Shown in pieces: positions 33,702-47,055 of a stretch of DNA of 64,000 bases (position 1 is the stretch's first letter; each line of letters starts with the position of its first letter). The stretch is from Deltaproteobacteria bacterium (GTDB lineage Bacteria; Desulfobacterota; Desulfuromonadia; Desulfuromonadales; BM103). The translations under genes and the position numbers were made by a program. Location of the stretch: NCBI GenBank assembly GCA_024636155.1, contig JAGXHM010000038.1:1-64000 (forward strand). Reading direction: 5' to 3'. Below the pieces are notes generated by a model, which had not been told where the DNA came from, made no database searches, and worked only from the letters and a program-made list of their open reading frames with translations.

Positions 33702-34559
33702 ATGGTTAAACGTCCCGCGCTAGGCAAGGGCATTGGTGCCCTTTTGACGTCCGCTTCCCAGGATGGCCGTCACAAGTATTTCGTCTGTCCGGTCGAAGAA
33801 CTCAAGCCTCATCATCAGCAACCCCGTAAAACATTCAATGATGCCAAAATGGCAGAACTGGTTGCGTCGATCCGTGAGAAGGGCGTGATCCAACCACTGG
33901 TTGTTCGCCACACGGGTGATCATTATCAGATTATTGCTGGCGAACGACGCTGGCGGGCCGCCCAAAAGGCGGGTCTCAAGGAAATCCCGGTTGTTATTCA
34001 GGATGTCTCTGAAGACTGGGCCTTGGAGATGGCTCTGATTGAGAATATTCAGCGTGAAGATCTAAATCCGATCGAGGAGGCCGAGGCCTACCGTTACCTG
34101 ATGAGCACTTTTGATCTGTCGCAGGAAGAAGTTGCACGGCGCGTTGGGCGGGAGCGGCCGACGGTCGCCAACACTTTACGTCTTTTGCGCCTGCCTGCGA
34201 CAATTCAGCAGGATGTGGTTACCGGTCTGCTTACCATGGGGCATGCCCGGGCCTTGTTGGCACTGGAAAATGCTGCACGTATCAAAGAGGTTCGCGACCA
34301 GGTTATTAAGAAGCAGTTTTCTGTGCGCCAGACCGAAGCTTTGGTTAAGAAGCTTAAAGGTGGCCAAGATAAAGTCGTGTCGCGCAAAACCCAGCTTGAT
34401 CCAGAGTTGGCGGACCTGGCTGCTCGCTTACAGCGTAGTCTTGGCACCAAGGTGAGTATTCAGCCTCAATCCCGTGGTGGTAAAGGCGGTAAGATTGAAA
34501 TCAGTTATTATTCTCCTGAAGAATTTGAGCGGCTACTGGATATTTTTGAAAGTCGGTAG
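33702..34559 (+). CDS. parB: Chromosome partitioning protein ParB
   Basis: KGIGALL start; YQIIAGERRWRAAQKAG; ALIENIQREDLNPIEEA. Confidence 0.97.
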   Translation: MVKRPALGKGIGALLTSASQDGRHKYFVCPVEELKPHHQQPRKTFNDAKMAELVASIREKGVIQPLVVRHTGDHYQIIAGERRWRAAQKAGLKEIPVVIQDVSEDWALEMALIENIQREDLNPIEEAEAYRYLMSTFDLSQEEVARRVGRERPTVANTLRLLRLPATIQQDVVTGLLTMGHARALLALENAARIKEVRDQVIKKQFSVRQTEALVKKLKGGQDKVVSRKTQLDPELADLAARLQRSLGTKVSIQPQSRGGKGGKIEISYYSPEEFERLLDIFESR

Positions 34560-34612
34560 ATAAATCTTTGTAATTACAGTGTTTTAACTATTAACATCCA
34601 GGAACCCAAGAC

Positions 34613-35032
34613 ATGTTTAAAAAGAAGGAAAAAGGAACCATGCGAAAAGAAACTCCTATTGAAAAGAGTGAAATCAAGGCTTTTCTCGGCCCCGGCAGTC
34701 AGTTTGAAGGGAAGCTGGTGTTTAACGAAATTGTTCGTCTGGATGGTGCTTTTCGTGGCGAAGTGACCTCCCACGATACCCTGATCGTTGGTGAGAGCGC
34801 TGAGATCCAAGCTGACGTGCAAGTTGGCACCTTGATCTTGAGTGGACGCTTCAAGGGTAACGTCAAGGCCAAGACGCGGGTTGAGTTGCGGGCTCCAGCT
34901 CAGGTTGATGGCACGATAGAGACACCAGCCCTGTCAGTTGAGGATGGCGTCATCCTCAACGGTACAATCACCATGACCCTTGGTGAAAACGCCCCCAGTG
35001 CAAAGCCTGTTGAGGTCAGTATTAAAAAGTAA
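34613..35032 (+). CDS. Bactofilin family protein
   Basis: FLGPGSQFEGKLVFNEIVRLDGAFRGEV ... DUF583/bactofilin pattern. Confidence 0.92.
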   Translation: MFKKKEKGTMRKETPIEKSEIKAFLGPGSQFEGKLVFNEIVRLDGAFRGEVTSHDTLIVGESAEIQADVQVGTLILSGRFKGNVKAKTRVELRAPAQVDGTIETPALSVEDGVILNGTITMTLGENAPSAKPVEVSIKK

Positions 35033-35172
35033 GCGCTTTGGGGTTTCTGCCTGCAGGCTTCAGCTTGCTTTTTGAGGCAGGTTCTTGTGAAAAGAGCCTT
35101 GACATGGCTGAAATGCTATGGTAGTTCTCTCCTGCTTTTTCCTACAGGTTAAAGCGTTTCGGCCCTTTTTGA

Positions 35173-35189
35173 CTGTATACAGTATACTG
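35173..35189. promoter_or_regulatory. GTATAC operator-like palindrome upstream of atp operon
   Basis: CTGTATACAGTATACTG; matches site at 42572-42588. Confidence 0.65.
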
Positions 35190-35227
35190 CTGTGCGATGG
35201 CAGTAAGAACTCAAATGAGGTTAGACA

Positions 35228-35653
35228 GTGATCAAGCTTGACTGGACACTGCTCCTGCAGTTTGTCAATTTCATGATTCTGATGGCGGTGCTCAATGCCC
35301 TGCTCTTCAAGCCGTTGCGAGCTGCTTTAAAGGCACGCAGGGATACCATTGAAGGTTCCCGGGCGAAGGTGCAGGATATCGACGAGCAGGTGCAGGCACA
35401 AATTGCTCGCTACGAAGCCCAACTTCAAGAGGCTCGTCAACAGGGCGGAGAAGAACGCTCTCTTCTGCGTAAGACGGCTCAGGAAGAAGAGGCTCGTATC
35501 CTTGGAGGTGCAAACCAGAAGTCTGCTGAAAAACTGCAGATGATCAAGGAGCAGATTCAGGAAGAGGCCGAAGTCGCCCGTCAGGCCCTGCGCAGTGAAA
35601 CGAAGGCTCTGGCCAAGGATATTGCTGGCAAAGTTCTTGGGAGGGCGATCTGA
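35228..35653 (+). CDS. atpF': F0F1 ATP synthase subunit b'
   Basis: N-terminal TM then long amphipathic helix; GTG start; precedes atpF. Confidence 0.85.
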   Translation: MIKLDWTLLLQFVNFMILMAVLNALLFKPLRAALKARRDTIEGSRAKVQDIDEQVQAQIARYEAQLQEARQQGGEERSLLRKTAQEEEARILGGANQKSAEKLQMIKEQIQEEAEVARQALRSETKALAKDIAGKVLGRAI

Positions 35654-36242
35654 TGAAACCATCCAACATTCAATCGACACTCCTCAAGGGTATGTTAATC
35701 GCCTCTCTGGTATTGGTTCCCGCCCTTGCGCTTGCTGCTGGTGGCGGTGGTCATGCTGAGAGCGGTGTTATCCTCAAAGACTTCCTCTATCGTTGCTTAA
35801 GCTTTGTTTTGATGGTTGGTCTGGTTGCTTATTTCGTGACCAAGCCGATTCGCAAAGGGCTCAAAGATCGCACGGTAGAGATTGAGAAGACTCTCGCTGA
35901 TGCTCAAGCTGCTAAAGAAGCGGCAGAGGCTAAACATCGTGAATATAGTGAGAAGCTGGCCAAGGCTACAGAAGAAATTGGCTCCATCACCGCTTCGATT
36001 CGTCGTGAAGGTGAGCTTGAACGTGGAAAAATTCTGACTGCCGCTAAAGATATGGCCGTTAAAATAGAAGAGGAAGCTGAAAACAAGGCTTCCAGTGTGG
36101 TTGCCAAGGCACGCATCGAATTGCGTCAGGAAGCGGCCAACCTGGCTGTAGAGCTTGCAGAAGACATGCTTAGAAAGCAGGTCTCTGCTGACGACCAGAA
36201 ACGTCTGGTCGATGAATATATGCAGAAAGTGGGAGAACTCAA

Positions 36243-36246
<4 letters not shown>
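35653..36246 (+). CDS. atpF: F0F1 ATP synthase subunit b
   Basis: TM plus coiled coil; position in atp operon. Confidence 0.9.
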
Positions 36247-38319
<2,073 letters not shown>

Positions 38320-38344
38320 CAACACAATGATCGGGTAAGATGAG

Positions 38345-39220
38345 ATGGCAAATCTTAAAGACATTAAAAAACGAATAGGCACGGTCAAGAACACCCAGCA
38401 GATCACCAAGGCCATGAAAATGGTTTCGGCGGCCAAGCTGCGGCGTGCTCAGGATGCAGTTGTTGCGGCCCGTCCCTACGCGGACAAGATGGCTGATGTC
38501 CTTTCCAGCCTTGCTTTACGAGTAGATGCCGATGGCCATGCGTTGCTGGCAGAACGCGGCAAGGGCAAGGCCCTGATCGTACTGATCACTGGTGACCGTG
38601 GTCTCTGTGGCGGCTTTAATGCCAATATCTCAAAGGCCGCTGAACGGTTTATCCGTGATAATAAAGAGGGCTTTGAGAGCTATGAGCTGCTGATCGTTGG
38701 CCGTAAAGGTAACGATTATCTCAAGCGCCGCGCTGGAATGGTCATTGGCAAGGTGCACGAAAATCTGGTCGGTTCCGGCCAGGTGAGCTACCCGATTGGT
38801 GCCTTACTCGGACAAGAAGTCATCGAGCTTTATCGTAACGGTGAATACGACAGCGTCTTCCTGATTTATAACGCTTTCCAGAGCGCTATGACTCAGATCC
38901 AGACAGTGACTCAACTGTTACCAATCGTGCCGAAGGTTGTGGACGAAGGTACGCAGCTTACCGATTATATCTACGAGCCGAATGCCACTCAGGTTTTGGA
39001 TGAAATTCTGCCAAAGCACATCGAAGTGCAGATCTTTCGCTCATTGCTCGAATCCTCTGCTTCAGAACATGGCGCACGGATGACGGCTATGGATAGTGCA
39101 AGTAAGAACGCTTCGGAAATGATTGGCAAACTGACTCTGCTGTACAACCGTGCACGTCAGGCTGCTATCACTAAGGAATTGCTGGAGATCATCTCCGGCG
39201 CAGAGTCAATCAAGTCTTAA
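38345..39220 (+). CDS. atpG: F0F1 ATP synthase subunit gamma
   Basis: [45 protein letters not shown]. Confidence 0.98.
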   Translation: MANLKDIKKRIGTVKNTQQITKAMKMVSAAKLRRAQDAVVAARPYADKMADVLSSLALRVDADGHALLAERGKGKALIVLITGDRGLCGGFNANISKAAERFIRDNKEGFESYELLIVGRKGNDYLKRRAGMVIGKVHENLVGSGQVSYPIGALLGQEVIELYRNGEYDSVFLIYNAFQSAMTQIQTVTQLLPIVPKVVDEGTQLTDYIYEPNATQVLDEILPKHIEVQIFRSLLESSASEHGARMTAMDSASKNASEMIGKLTLLYNRARQAAITKELLEIISGAESIKS

Positions 39221-40696
<1,476 letters not shown>

Positions 40697-40729
40697 TCAG
40701 TAGATTCCGGCTTAAAGGAAGATATAGGC

Positions 40730-41143
40730 ATGGCAGAAAAGCTCAAATTAGAAATGGTCACCCCCTATAAGCGCGTCTTATCGGAAGAAGTTGACGAAGT
40801 AACTGCTCCCGGTGCTGTCGGTGAGTTTGGTGTGCTTCCTGACCATACTTCCCTGCTGACCACCTTAAAGGTCGGCGAACTGACCTACAAGCAGGGCACT
40901 GAGACGTTTCGCGTTGCTGTGAACTGGGGTTATGTGGAAGTAGAAGATAACGTCATGACCGTTTTGGTAGAAACGGCTGAACCAGCTGACCAGATTGACG
41001 TGGAACGTGCCAAAGCTGCCCTTAGTCGCGCTGAAGAAGCTCTTAAGAAGCTCACCAACGAAGACAAGGAATTCAAGATCATGGAAGCTGCGTTAGAGCG
41101 CGCCCTGATCCGCGTTCAGGTGGCAGGAAAAACGCTTCACTGA
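40730..41143 (+). CDS. atpC: F0F1 ATP synthase subunit epsilon
   Basis: EVDEVTAPGAVGEFGVLPDHTSLLTTLKVGEL. Confidence 0.97.
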   Translation: MAEKLKLEMVTPYKRVLSEEVDEVTAPGAVGEFGVLPDHTSLLTTLKVGELTYKQGTETFRVAVNWGYVEVEDNVMTVLVETAEPADQIDVERAKAALSRAEEALKKLTNEDKEFKIMEAALERALIRVQVAGKTLH

Positions 41144-41166
41144 TTCGTAGCAGAGTGATAATATCG

Positions 41167-41197
41167 AAAGGGCGGCTCATTTGAGTCGCCCTTTTTT
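41167..41197 (+). terminator. Terminator of atp operon
   Basis: AAAGGGCGGCTCATTTGAGTCGCCCTTTTTT. Confidence 0.85.
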
Positions 41198-41235
41198 ACG
41201 TATCGATGCGCCATTTCCTTTTGTTTGCTACCTGA

Positions 41236-42009
41236 TTAACAGAATAAAGCTTTCGTCTGTTGTATGGATCGTTTCAGGTGATCAAGCGTGTGTGCCTCCA
41301 GTGTCATACTGGGCAGTCTTGAGATACGCTGTAGTTTGATTTGTAAAGGTGTAAAGTCAATTGTTCCCTCACCAACCGGCAGGTGCTCGTCAGCTCTACC
41401 GTGGTTATCGTGCAGATGTAGATGAAAAAGTCGTGGACTGATTGCATCCAACCACTCCGCCATAGGCCGTTTACCAAAGAGGTGCCAGTGTCCGGCATCA
41501 AAGCAGTGGCCAAACCACTCTGAATCAATTTCTTCCACCAGCTCCACCAGTAGATCAGGTGTTTCCTCATAAATATTCTCGACCGCCAAGCGACAATCAC
41601 AAGCTGCCGCCTGCTCGATAAGTGGCGGAAAAAAATCCTTAGCCAGGGACTTCCATACCTGGTCAAGGTTCGGGTAGCGCCATTTATCAACGCCTGGGTG
41701 AATTACCATTAAGTGGGCGTTCAGTTGCTCAGCGACAGATAACGATTGCTTGAGGCGGTGGTATGTTACTTGACGGATCAAAGGGTCAAGAGCACCTGGA
41801 TTGAGATCGAAGAAGGGCGCGTGCACTGTTGGCCTGATCGCGGCTGTTGCAAGAATCTGCGCTACATGGTCGAGAAGGGTTGGGTCTAAAGTGTCAAGCT
41901 CTGGTCCCTTAATGGCGATTTCAGGAGCCATGTAGAGATTGAGAACCAGCTTCAGATAAGTATCAACCTGAGCCCATGGAACGTGTGCACCCAAATGGAG
42001 ATTGCTCAC
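41236..42009 (-). CDS. Sugar phosphate isomerase/epimerase (xylose isomerase-like TIM barrel)
   Basis: LAVENIYEETPD, FGHCFDAGHWHLFG, LFHLHLHDNHGRADEHLPVGEGTIDF; GTG start with 4-bp overlap to upstream ORF. Confidence 0.85.
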   Translation of the reverse strand: MSNLHLGAHVPWAQVDTYLKLVLNLYMAPEIAIKGPELDTLDPTLLDHVAQILATAAIRPTVHAPFFDLNPGALDPLIRQVTYHRLKQSLSVAEQLNAHLMVIHPGVDKWRYPNLDQVWKSLAKDFFPPLIEQAAACDCRLAVENIYEETPDLLVELVEEIDSEWFGHCFDAGHWHLFGKRPMAEWLDAISPRLFHLHLHDNHGRADEHLPVGEGTIDFTPLQIKLQRISRLPSMTLEAHTLDHLKRSIQQTKALFC

Positions 42010-42464
42010 AGTTGCGAACCTCCGGCAATCCTTTCAAGTTGGTGCGGGTTTTTTTCCACGACCACGAAAGGTGTTGGTCTGGATTGGAATTCGCGACAGA
42101 TGCGATGCCCTATACGGCCAAAACCGCAAATGATGTAATGATCTCTGAGTTTGCTGATGCGACTTTCCAATTTCTTTCTCCCAAGAATTGTGCGCAGCTG
42201 ACCTTCAAGCGTGAACTGAAGCAGACAGCTGAGGGTATAGGCAATCATGCCTGTGCCTCCGATGATCAGGACAATGGTGAATAATTTACCTTCTTGATAC
42301 AGGGGTCGTACTTCATTAAAGCCAACGGTGGCCAAGGTAATGACAGTCATATAGAGGGCGTCAAATGATTGCCAGCCCTCAATTGTGCTATAGCCGAGCG
42401 TGCCGAGGGCAATGATGGTAACAAGCGAGGCAAGAGAAATGCGAAGGTGGCGAACGGGATCCAT
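42006..42464 (-). CDS. Two-TM ion channel with incomplete RCK/TrkA-N domain (possibly truncated)
   Basis: Pore TLATVGFNEVRPL; RCK start DHYIICGFGRIGHRICREF then stops after FVVVEKNPHQLERIAGG. Confidence 0.75.
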   Translation of the reverse strand: MDPVRHLRISLASLVTIIALGTLGYSTIEGWQSFDALYMTVITLATVGFNEVRPLYQEGKLFTIVLIIGGTGMIAYTLSCLLQFTLEGQLRTILGRKKLESRISKLRDHYIICGFGRIGHRICREFQSRPTPFVVVEKNPHQLERIAGGSQL

Positions 42465-42571
42465 GAATTACCCTTTAATATAACGTATTCGATGATAATC
42501 ATGGAAAGCTTAAAAGGCAAGCAGTTAAGTGGCTTAGCTCGTTATGCCGACCAGAAAGAGCTTGACAATAG

Positions 42572-42588
42572 CTGTATACTGTATACAA
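42572..42588. promoter_or_regulatory. GTATAC operator-like palindrome overlapping the GntR gene promoter
   Basis: CTGTATACTGTATACAA inside TTGACA(42562)-N16-TACAAT(42584). Confidence 0.7.
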
Positions 42589-42620
42589 TTTGCCGAAGAC
42601 AAATATAACGGAGTTTCCTT

Positions 42621-43322
42621 GTGCGCAGAAAACAAATAGAAAGACACCAAACGTTACGCGAAAAAATCCTGGAAACAATTCGGGATGCTATCCTGAAAGG
42701 AACCATGAAGCCAGGCGAGCGTGTTTCCGAGCCGGATTTGGCAGAACGTTTTGGCATCAGTCGAACACCAATCCGGGAGGCCTTCCGCCAGCTGGAATCG
42801 GAAGGTTATCTGGAAGTAGTGCCACGCAAGGGAGCTGTGGTTGCGTCTCTCTCTGAGCGGGATATTGAAGAGTTTTATGCGATCAAGATAATTCTTGAAG
42901 GTTTTGCCGCCAGGATGGCCGCGGAAAAATTAACCGGGAAAGAGATTGAACGTCTTGAATCGATCAATGAGCGCCTGCACAAAATTGCCAAAGAAGGTGA
43001 TGTGAAGACCTTCTTCCGCGTTCACAATGAGTTCCATGAGGTTTTTATCAAGGCTGCCGGCAACGATAAGCTTTCGGAAATGATCAATCAGTTGGTCATG
43101 AAGTTCAAACGTCTGCGCCTGGCCTCTTTGTCACAGCCGGGTCGCATGGAAGTTTCCATAGAAGATCATAGCGACATGATTCAGGCCTTTAAGGATCATG
43201 ACGGCAATCGTGCCGACAGTCTGATACGCCACGCAGCAACGATTGGAGCCGAGGTGTTGATTCAAAGCATGCCCCAGGCAGAAACGGAAAAAGCAAAGCT
43301 TCTTCCGCGAACTAGTCTTTAG
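42621..43322 (+). CDS. GntR family transcriptional regulator with FCD domain
   Basis: GTG start; wHTH DLAERFGISRTPIREAFRQLESEGYLEVVPRKGAVV followed by FCD helices. Confidence 0.93.
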   Translation: MRRKQIERHQTLREKILETIRDAILKGTMKPGERVSEPDLAERFGISRTPIREAFRQLESEGYLEVVPRKGAVVASLSERDIEEFYAIKIILEGFAARMAAEKLTGKEIERLESINERLHKIAKEGDVKTFFRVHNEFHEVFIKAAGNDKLSEMINQLVMKFKRLRLASLSQPGRMEVSIEDHSDMIQAFKDHDGNRADSLIRHAATIGAEVLIQSMPQAETEKAKLLPRTSL

Positions 43323-43356
43323 CAAATAGCAGGCAATTGATATTTTACATGCAGAA

Positions 43357-43392
43357 GAAGAGCGGCCCGTCCATCAGGACGGGCCGCTCTTC
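43357..43392 (+). terminator. Strong hairpin terminator
   Basis: GAAGAGCGGCCCGTCC atca GGACGGGCCGCTCTTC. Confidence 0.75.
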
Positions 43393-43477
43393 CTATTGAT
43401 AAGGAAGTATGAGCGTAGAGAGTGAGAAGTCTTCGAGTCTGGAAGCGAAAGGGTCAAGCCGTTGGGAAGAAGCTGGC

Positions 43478-44266
43478 TTAGTTCCGGAGTCGATGACTAC
43501 GGGAAATAAGGCTGGCGGCCCAAAGGAAAAGGATCACAGCCATGACCGTAACAACGCTAAAGGAGACGGTGAAAGGGAGATCGCCAACCCCGAGTAGAGC
43601 ATAACGGAAGCCATCGATCAGATAGAAGAGAGGGTTGAGGTGCGAAAGCTTGGCCCAGAGCGGCGGCAAGATGGAGATCGGGTAAAAGACGCCACCAAGA
43701 TAAATCAACGGTAAGATGACAAAGTTGGTGTACATTGACAGGGAGTCAAAATTTTCGGCGTAAATAGCGGCAATGATGCCGAACTGGGCGAAGAGAAAGC
43801 TGGCCAGGCAGGCCATAACGAGGGCGGCAAAAGGGTGCGCCCAGGGTAACGAGGCAAACAGGCAGGAGATCAGCCAGACGACAAAACCGACAGCCAGACC
43901 CCGCAACATAGCGGCTAAAGTATAGGCCATGATGAACTGGGTCGGAGTGACCGGTGTGACCAATAGATCGACAATGCTGCCAAGATAGCGTGACATGAAA
44001 AGCGAGGAGGCCACGTTGGCGAAGGAATTATTAATGACCCCCATCAGGATCAGCCCCGGAATAACAAACTGAGCATAGCTGAAGCCGTCAAGCACGCTGA
44101 TCCGTTCGCCGAGGGTGGCTCCAAAAATAAAGAGATAAAGTGACGCAGTAATGACCGGGGTCACCAAGGTCTGTGATGCAACCCGTAAAAAACGACGTAT
44201 TTCCTTCTGCAGAAGAGTGTAGAAGGGCAACCAGGCTATGAAAGGTTGGTCTTGGCGAGGCGTCAT
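43478..44266 (-). CDS. ABC-2 type transporter permease
   Basis: Multiple TM helices; FVIPGLILMGVINNSF, NPLFYLIDGFRYALLG. Confidence 0.9.
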   Translation of the reverse strand: MTPRQDQPFIAWLPFYTLLQKEIRRFLRVASQTLVTPVITASLYLFIFGATLGERISVLDGFSYAQFVIPGLILMGVINNSFANVASSLFMSRYLGSIVDLLVTPVTPTQFIMAYTLAAMLRGLAVGFVVWLISCLFASLPWAHPFAALVMACLASFLFAQFGIIAAIYAENFDSLSMYTNFVILPLIYLGGVFYPISILPPLWAKLSHLNPLFYLIDGFRYALLGVGDLPFTVSFSVVTVMAVILFLWAASLISRSHRLRN

Positions 44267-44269
44267 GTC

Positions 44270-45187
44270 TCAGCTCTGTCCGCTAGTCATCTGCAAAAAG
44301 ATCTCTTCAAGGCCAGCTTTTCTGGTTTCAATGTCGGCGATCGGTAGACCAATATCGCAAAGGTTTTTCAGTAGGTCGCCGGTGGACTGGCTGGCTGACA
44401 GTGTTAAGTGCAGTATGGTGCCGGCGCCATTGAGTTCGGCACCCTGACAGCAGAGGTTCTCGGGCAAAGCCTTGACAGGCGTTTGCAGGTGAACCAGAAT
44501 AGTGCGGGTTCCAAGCTCTTTCAGCAACGTCTCAGTAGATTCAAGAGCAATCACTTTGCCATGATTCATGATGGCGATGCGATCGCACATCTGCTCGGCT
44601 TCTTCCAGGTAATGAGTTGTCAGCAGGATGGTCGTCCCATGTTGGTTGATCTCGTGAACAAAGTCCCAGAGAGTGTGCCGTAACTCCACGTCGACACCGG
44701 CCGTTGGCTCATCAAGAATTAAGAGCCGTGGCTTGTGAATCAACGCTTTGGCAATCATGAATCGGCGTTTCATGCCACCAGATAATTTGATCATGACTTT
44801 GTGCAGGTGAGGCTTGAGTCCAAGACGGTCAATCAAGCGCTGACGCCATGCCGGGTCATCGCGAACGCCATAGTAACCCGCATGAAAACGTAGAGCCTGA
44901 TCAATAGTGAAGAAGTTGTCAATAACAATTTCCTGGTGCATAACGCCAACCATGCGTCGGGTGGTAAGAGAGTCCCTTTGATTATCAAAGCCGAAGATTT
45001 CGATTGAACCGCTGCCGATGCGAGAGACGCCACCGATCATATTGATCGCTGTACTCTTGCCAGCACCATTCGGTCCAAGCAGACCGAAAATTTCTCCCGG
45101 CTCAATCGTAAAAGAGATATCGTCGACGGCCAATGTGCCATCGTATTCCTTTAATAGATTTTTTATAGCAAGCGCTGGAATTGACAT
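44270..45187 (-). CDS. ABC transporter ATP-binding protein
   Basis: GLLGPNGAGKSTAINMIGG; LSGGMKRRFMIAKALIHKPRLLILDEPTAGVD. Confidence 0.96.
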   Translation of the reverse strand: MSIPALAIKNLLKEYDGTLAVDDISFTIEPGEIFGLLGPNGAGKSTAINMIGGVSRIGSGSIEIFGFDNQRDSLTTRRMVGVMHQEIVIDNFFTIDQALRFHAGYYGVRDDPAWRQRLIDRLGLKPHLHKVMIKLSGGMKRRFMIAKALIHKPRLLILDEPTAGVDVELRHTLWDFVHEINQHGTTILLTTHYLEEAEQMCDRIAIMNHGKVIALESTETLLKELGTRTILVHLQTPVKALPENLCCQGAELNGAGTILHLTLSASQSTGDLLKNLCDIGLPIADIETRKAGLEEIFLQMTSGQS

Positions 45188-45244
45188 GATGATTCAAGTT
45201 ATGCCGCTGCCCGGAGTGAATGTCAAGGGTTGTACGGGTCAAGA

Positions 45245-45273
45245 TTGACATGGCAGAGGCTAGCAGGTAATTA
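45245..45273 (+). promoter_or_regulatory. Sigma70-like promoter of the DsbA-family gene
   Basis: TTGACA-N17-TAATTA. Confidence 0.5.
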
Positions 45274-45355
45274 TGTCTAAGAGTGAAACTTTTTAAGATT
45301 GTACCGCAGCATGGAGCGGTGTCTTTCAAAACCTAAAAATGGGAGGACGAGTATA

Positions 45356-46201
45356 ATGACAGGAGTTCGACGTATTATGGTTTTTCTGCTTGGACTGGTT
45401 TTAACCACCAGCCTGGTTTATGCGGAGGTGGAAAAGAATCTGGTCAAAAGTCAGCCATTGGGCAGAGCGCCTCTGGATATCGCGCAGAGTGTAAGTGATG
45501 GTCGTCTGTTTGTACTGCTTGACGATGGAGTTGTCCAAATTTTTTCTGCTGATGGCCAAAAACAGGAACGAATCCAGATCGACAAGAATGTAACCACTAT
45601 GACGGTCTCCCCGGACGGGCAAAGACTTTATCTTGGTAATGCAAAGAGTAATGAGCTGCAGTTTTATGACCTCTCATACGTACAACAACTGCCGGTGAAC
45701 AATTCGGCGGTCAAGGGTGCGAAAAACGCTCCCGTCACGATTACCCTTTTCGATGATTTCCAGTGTCCTTACTGTGCTCGACTGGTGCCAACTCTGGACC
45801 AGATCTTGGCTACTTACCCGACGCAGGTTCGGGTGGTGTATAAGCATTTCCCCTTAAGCATGCACACGTTTGCCAGACAAGCGGCTATTGCCAGTATCGC
45901 CGCACGCAACCAGGGCAAATTCTGGCCGTTGCACGATCAGCTCTTCGCCAATTACAATAAGCTTGACGATGCAAAAATTCGAGAACTGGCCGAGAGTGTT
46001 GGCCTTGATATGGCGCGCTTTGATCAAGATATAGTAAATCCCGCATTGCAACAGGAAGTAGACGCTGATTTGCAGCTTGGCGCCAAGGCTGGAGTTCGTG
46101 GAACACCCGCAGCTTACATCAACGGCTTGTCGCTTCAGGATCGAAGTATCAATGGTTTTAAGAAAATTATTGATGCGGAGTTGAAGAAGGCTGCCAAGTA
46201 A
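45356..46201 (+). CDS. DsbA-family thioredoxin-fold protein with N-terminal beta-propeller-like segment
   Basis: FDDFQCPYCARLVPTLD (CPYC); GTPAAYINGL; N-terminal SPDGQRLYLGNAKSNELQFYDL. Confidence 0.85.
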   Translation: MTGVRRIMVFLLGLVLTTSLVYAEVEKNLVKSQPLGRAPLDIAQSVSDGRLFVLLDDGVVQIFSADGQKQERIQIDKNVTTMTVSPDGQRLYLGNAKSNELQFYDLSYVQQLPVNNSAVKGAKNAPVTITLFDDFQCPYCARLVPTLDQILATYPTQVRVVYKHFPLSMHTFARQAAIASIAARNQGKFWPLHDQLFANYNKLDDAKIRELAESVGLDMARFDQDIVNPALQQEVDADLQLGAKAGVRGTPAAYINGLSLQDRSINGFKKIIDAELKKAAK

Positions 46202-46228
46202 AAATCAAGCAACTGTTGATCAGATAAG

Positions 46229-46256
46229 GCGGGCCTGGATTTCCATTCAGGCCCGC
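46229..46256. terminator. Hairpin between convergent genes
   Basis: GCGGGCCTG...CAGGCCCGC. Confidence 0.65.
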
Positions 46257-46293
46257 TTTCTTCTCGAAAGGAAGAGAGTGAGATGGTTTTTTC

Positions 46294-47055
46294 TTACAGC
46301 GAGCCTTTGTCTCCTTCTTCATCAGCAGAATCGCGTGTTTTGCCAAAGAATCTGGCAACGATAATACCGACTTCATAAAGGATGACAAACGGAACGGCGA
46401 GCGCGGTTTGTGAGAAGACATCTGGAGGGGTCAGCATGGCGCCGATCACGAAGGCGGTCAGAAGTGCAAACTTGCGGTTGCGCGCCAACATCTTGTGGTC
46501 GACAATGCCGAGACGTGCCAGGAAGAAAATCACTATTGGCAGTTCGAAGACCAGACCGAAAGCAAGGAGTAGCTTACTGGAGAGAGAGAGGTATGAACCC
46601 ATGGAGAGCATGGCACTCAACTGGCCATCACCTGTGCCGAACTCGATGAGCACCTTGAAAACCATGGGGAATACAAAGCGAAAGCCAAAAAAAGCACCCG
46701 TCGCAAAACAGAGGGTGCTGGCTAGTACAAAAGGAAAGACGTAACGCTTTTCGTTCTTGTAGAGTCCTGGTGCGATAAAGGACCAGATTTGCCAGAAGAT
46801 CACCGGCATAGAGACCAACAGGGCAGCCAGAGCACCGATTTTCAAATAAGTGAAGAATGGCTCCGTCGCGGTTATAAAGACCAGTGAAGAGCCTTCTGGC
46901 AAAGCCTGGCGGACCGGATCGGCAATGAGATTAAAGAGCTGTTCAGCATAAGTGTAGCAAGCCAGAAAGGCGACCAGCCATGAAATACCGGCAATGATCA
47001 ACTTGCGGCGCAGTTCTTCCAGGTGAGTGGTCAACGGCATCTGTTCGTTACTCAT
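46294..47055 (-). CDS. tatC: Sec-independent translocase subunit TatC
   Basis: [36 protein letters not shown]; start MSNEQMPL. Confidence 0.95.
   Translation of the reverse strand: MSNEQMPLTTHLEELRRKLIIAGISWLVAFLACYTYAEQLFNLIADPVRQALPEGSSLVFITATEPFFTYLKIGALAALLVSMPVIFWQIWSFIAPGLYKNEKRYVFPFVLASTLCFATGAFFGFRFVFPMVFKVLIEFGTGDGQLSAMLSMGSYLSLSSKLLLAFGLVFELPIVIFFLARLGIVDHKMLARNRKFALLTAFVIGAMLTPPDVFSQTALAVPFVILYEVGIIVARFFGKTRDSADEEGDKGSL

Noticed and set aside
35099-35127. TTGACA at 35099 as the definitive atp promoter
   Set aside because: The best -10 (TATGGT) is at 12-nt spacing and the 17-nt position (TAGTTC) is weak; TSS cannot be placed from sequence.
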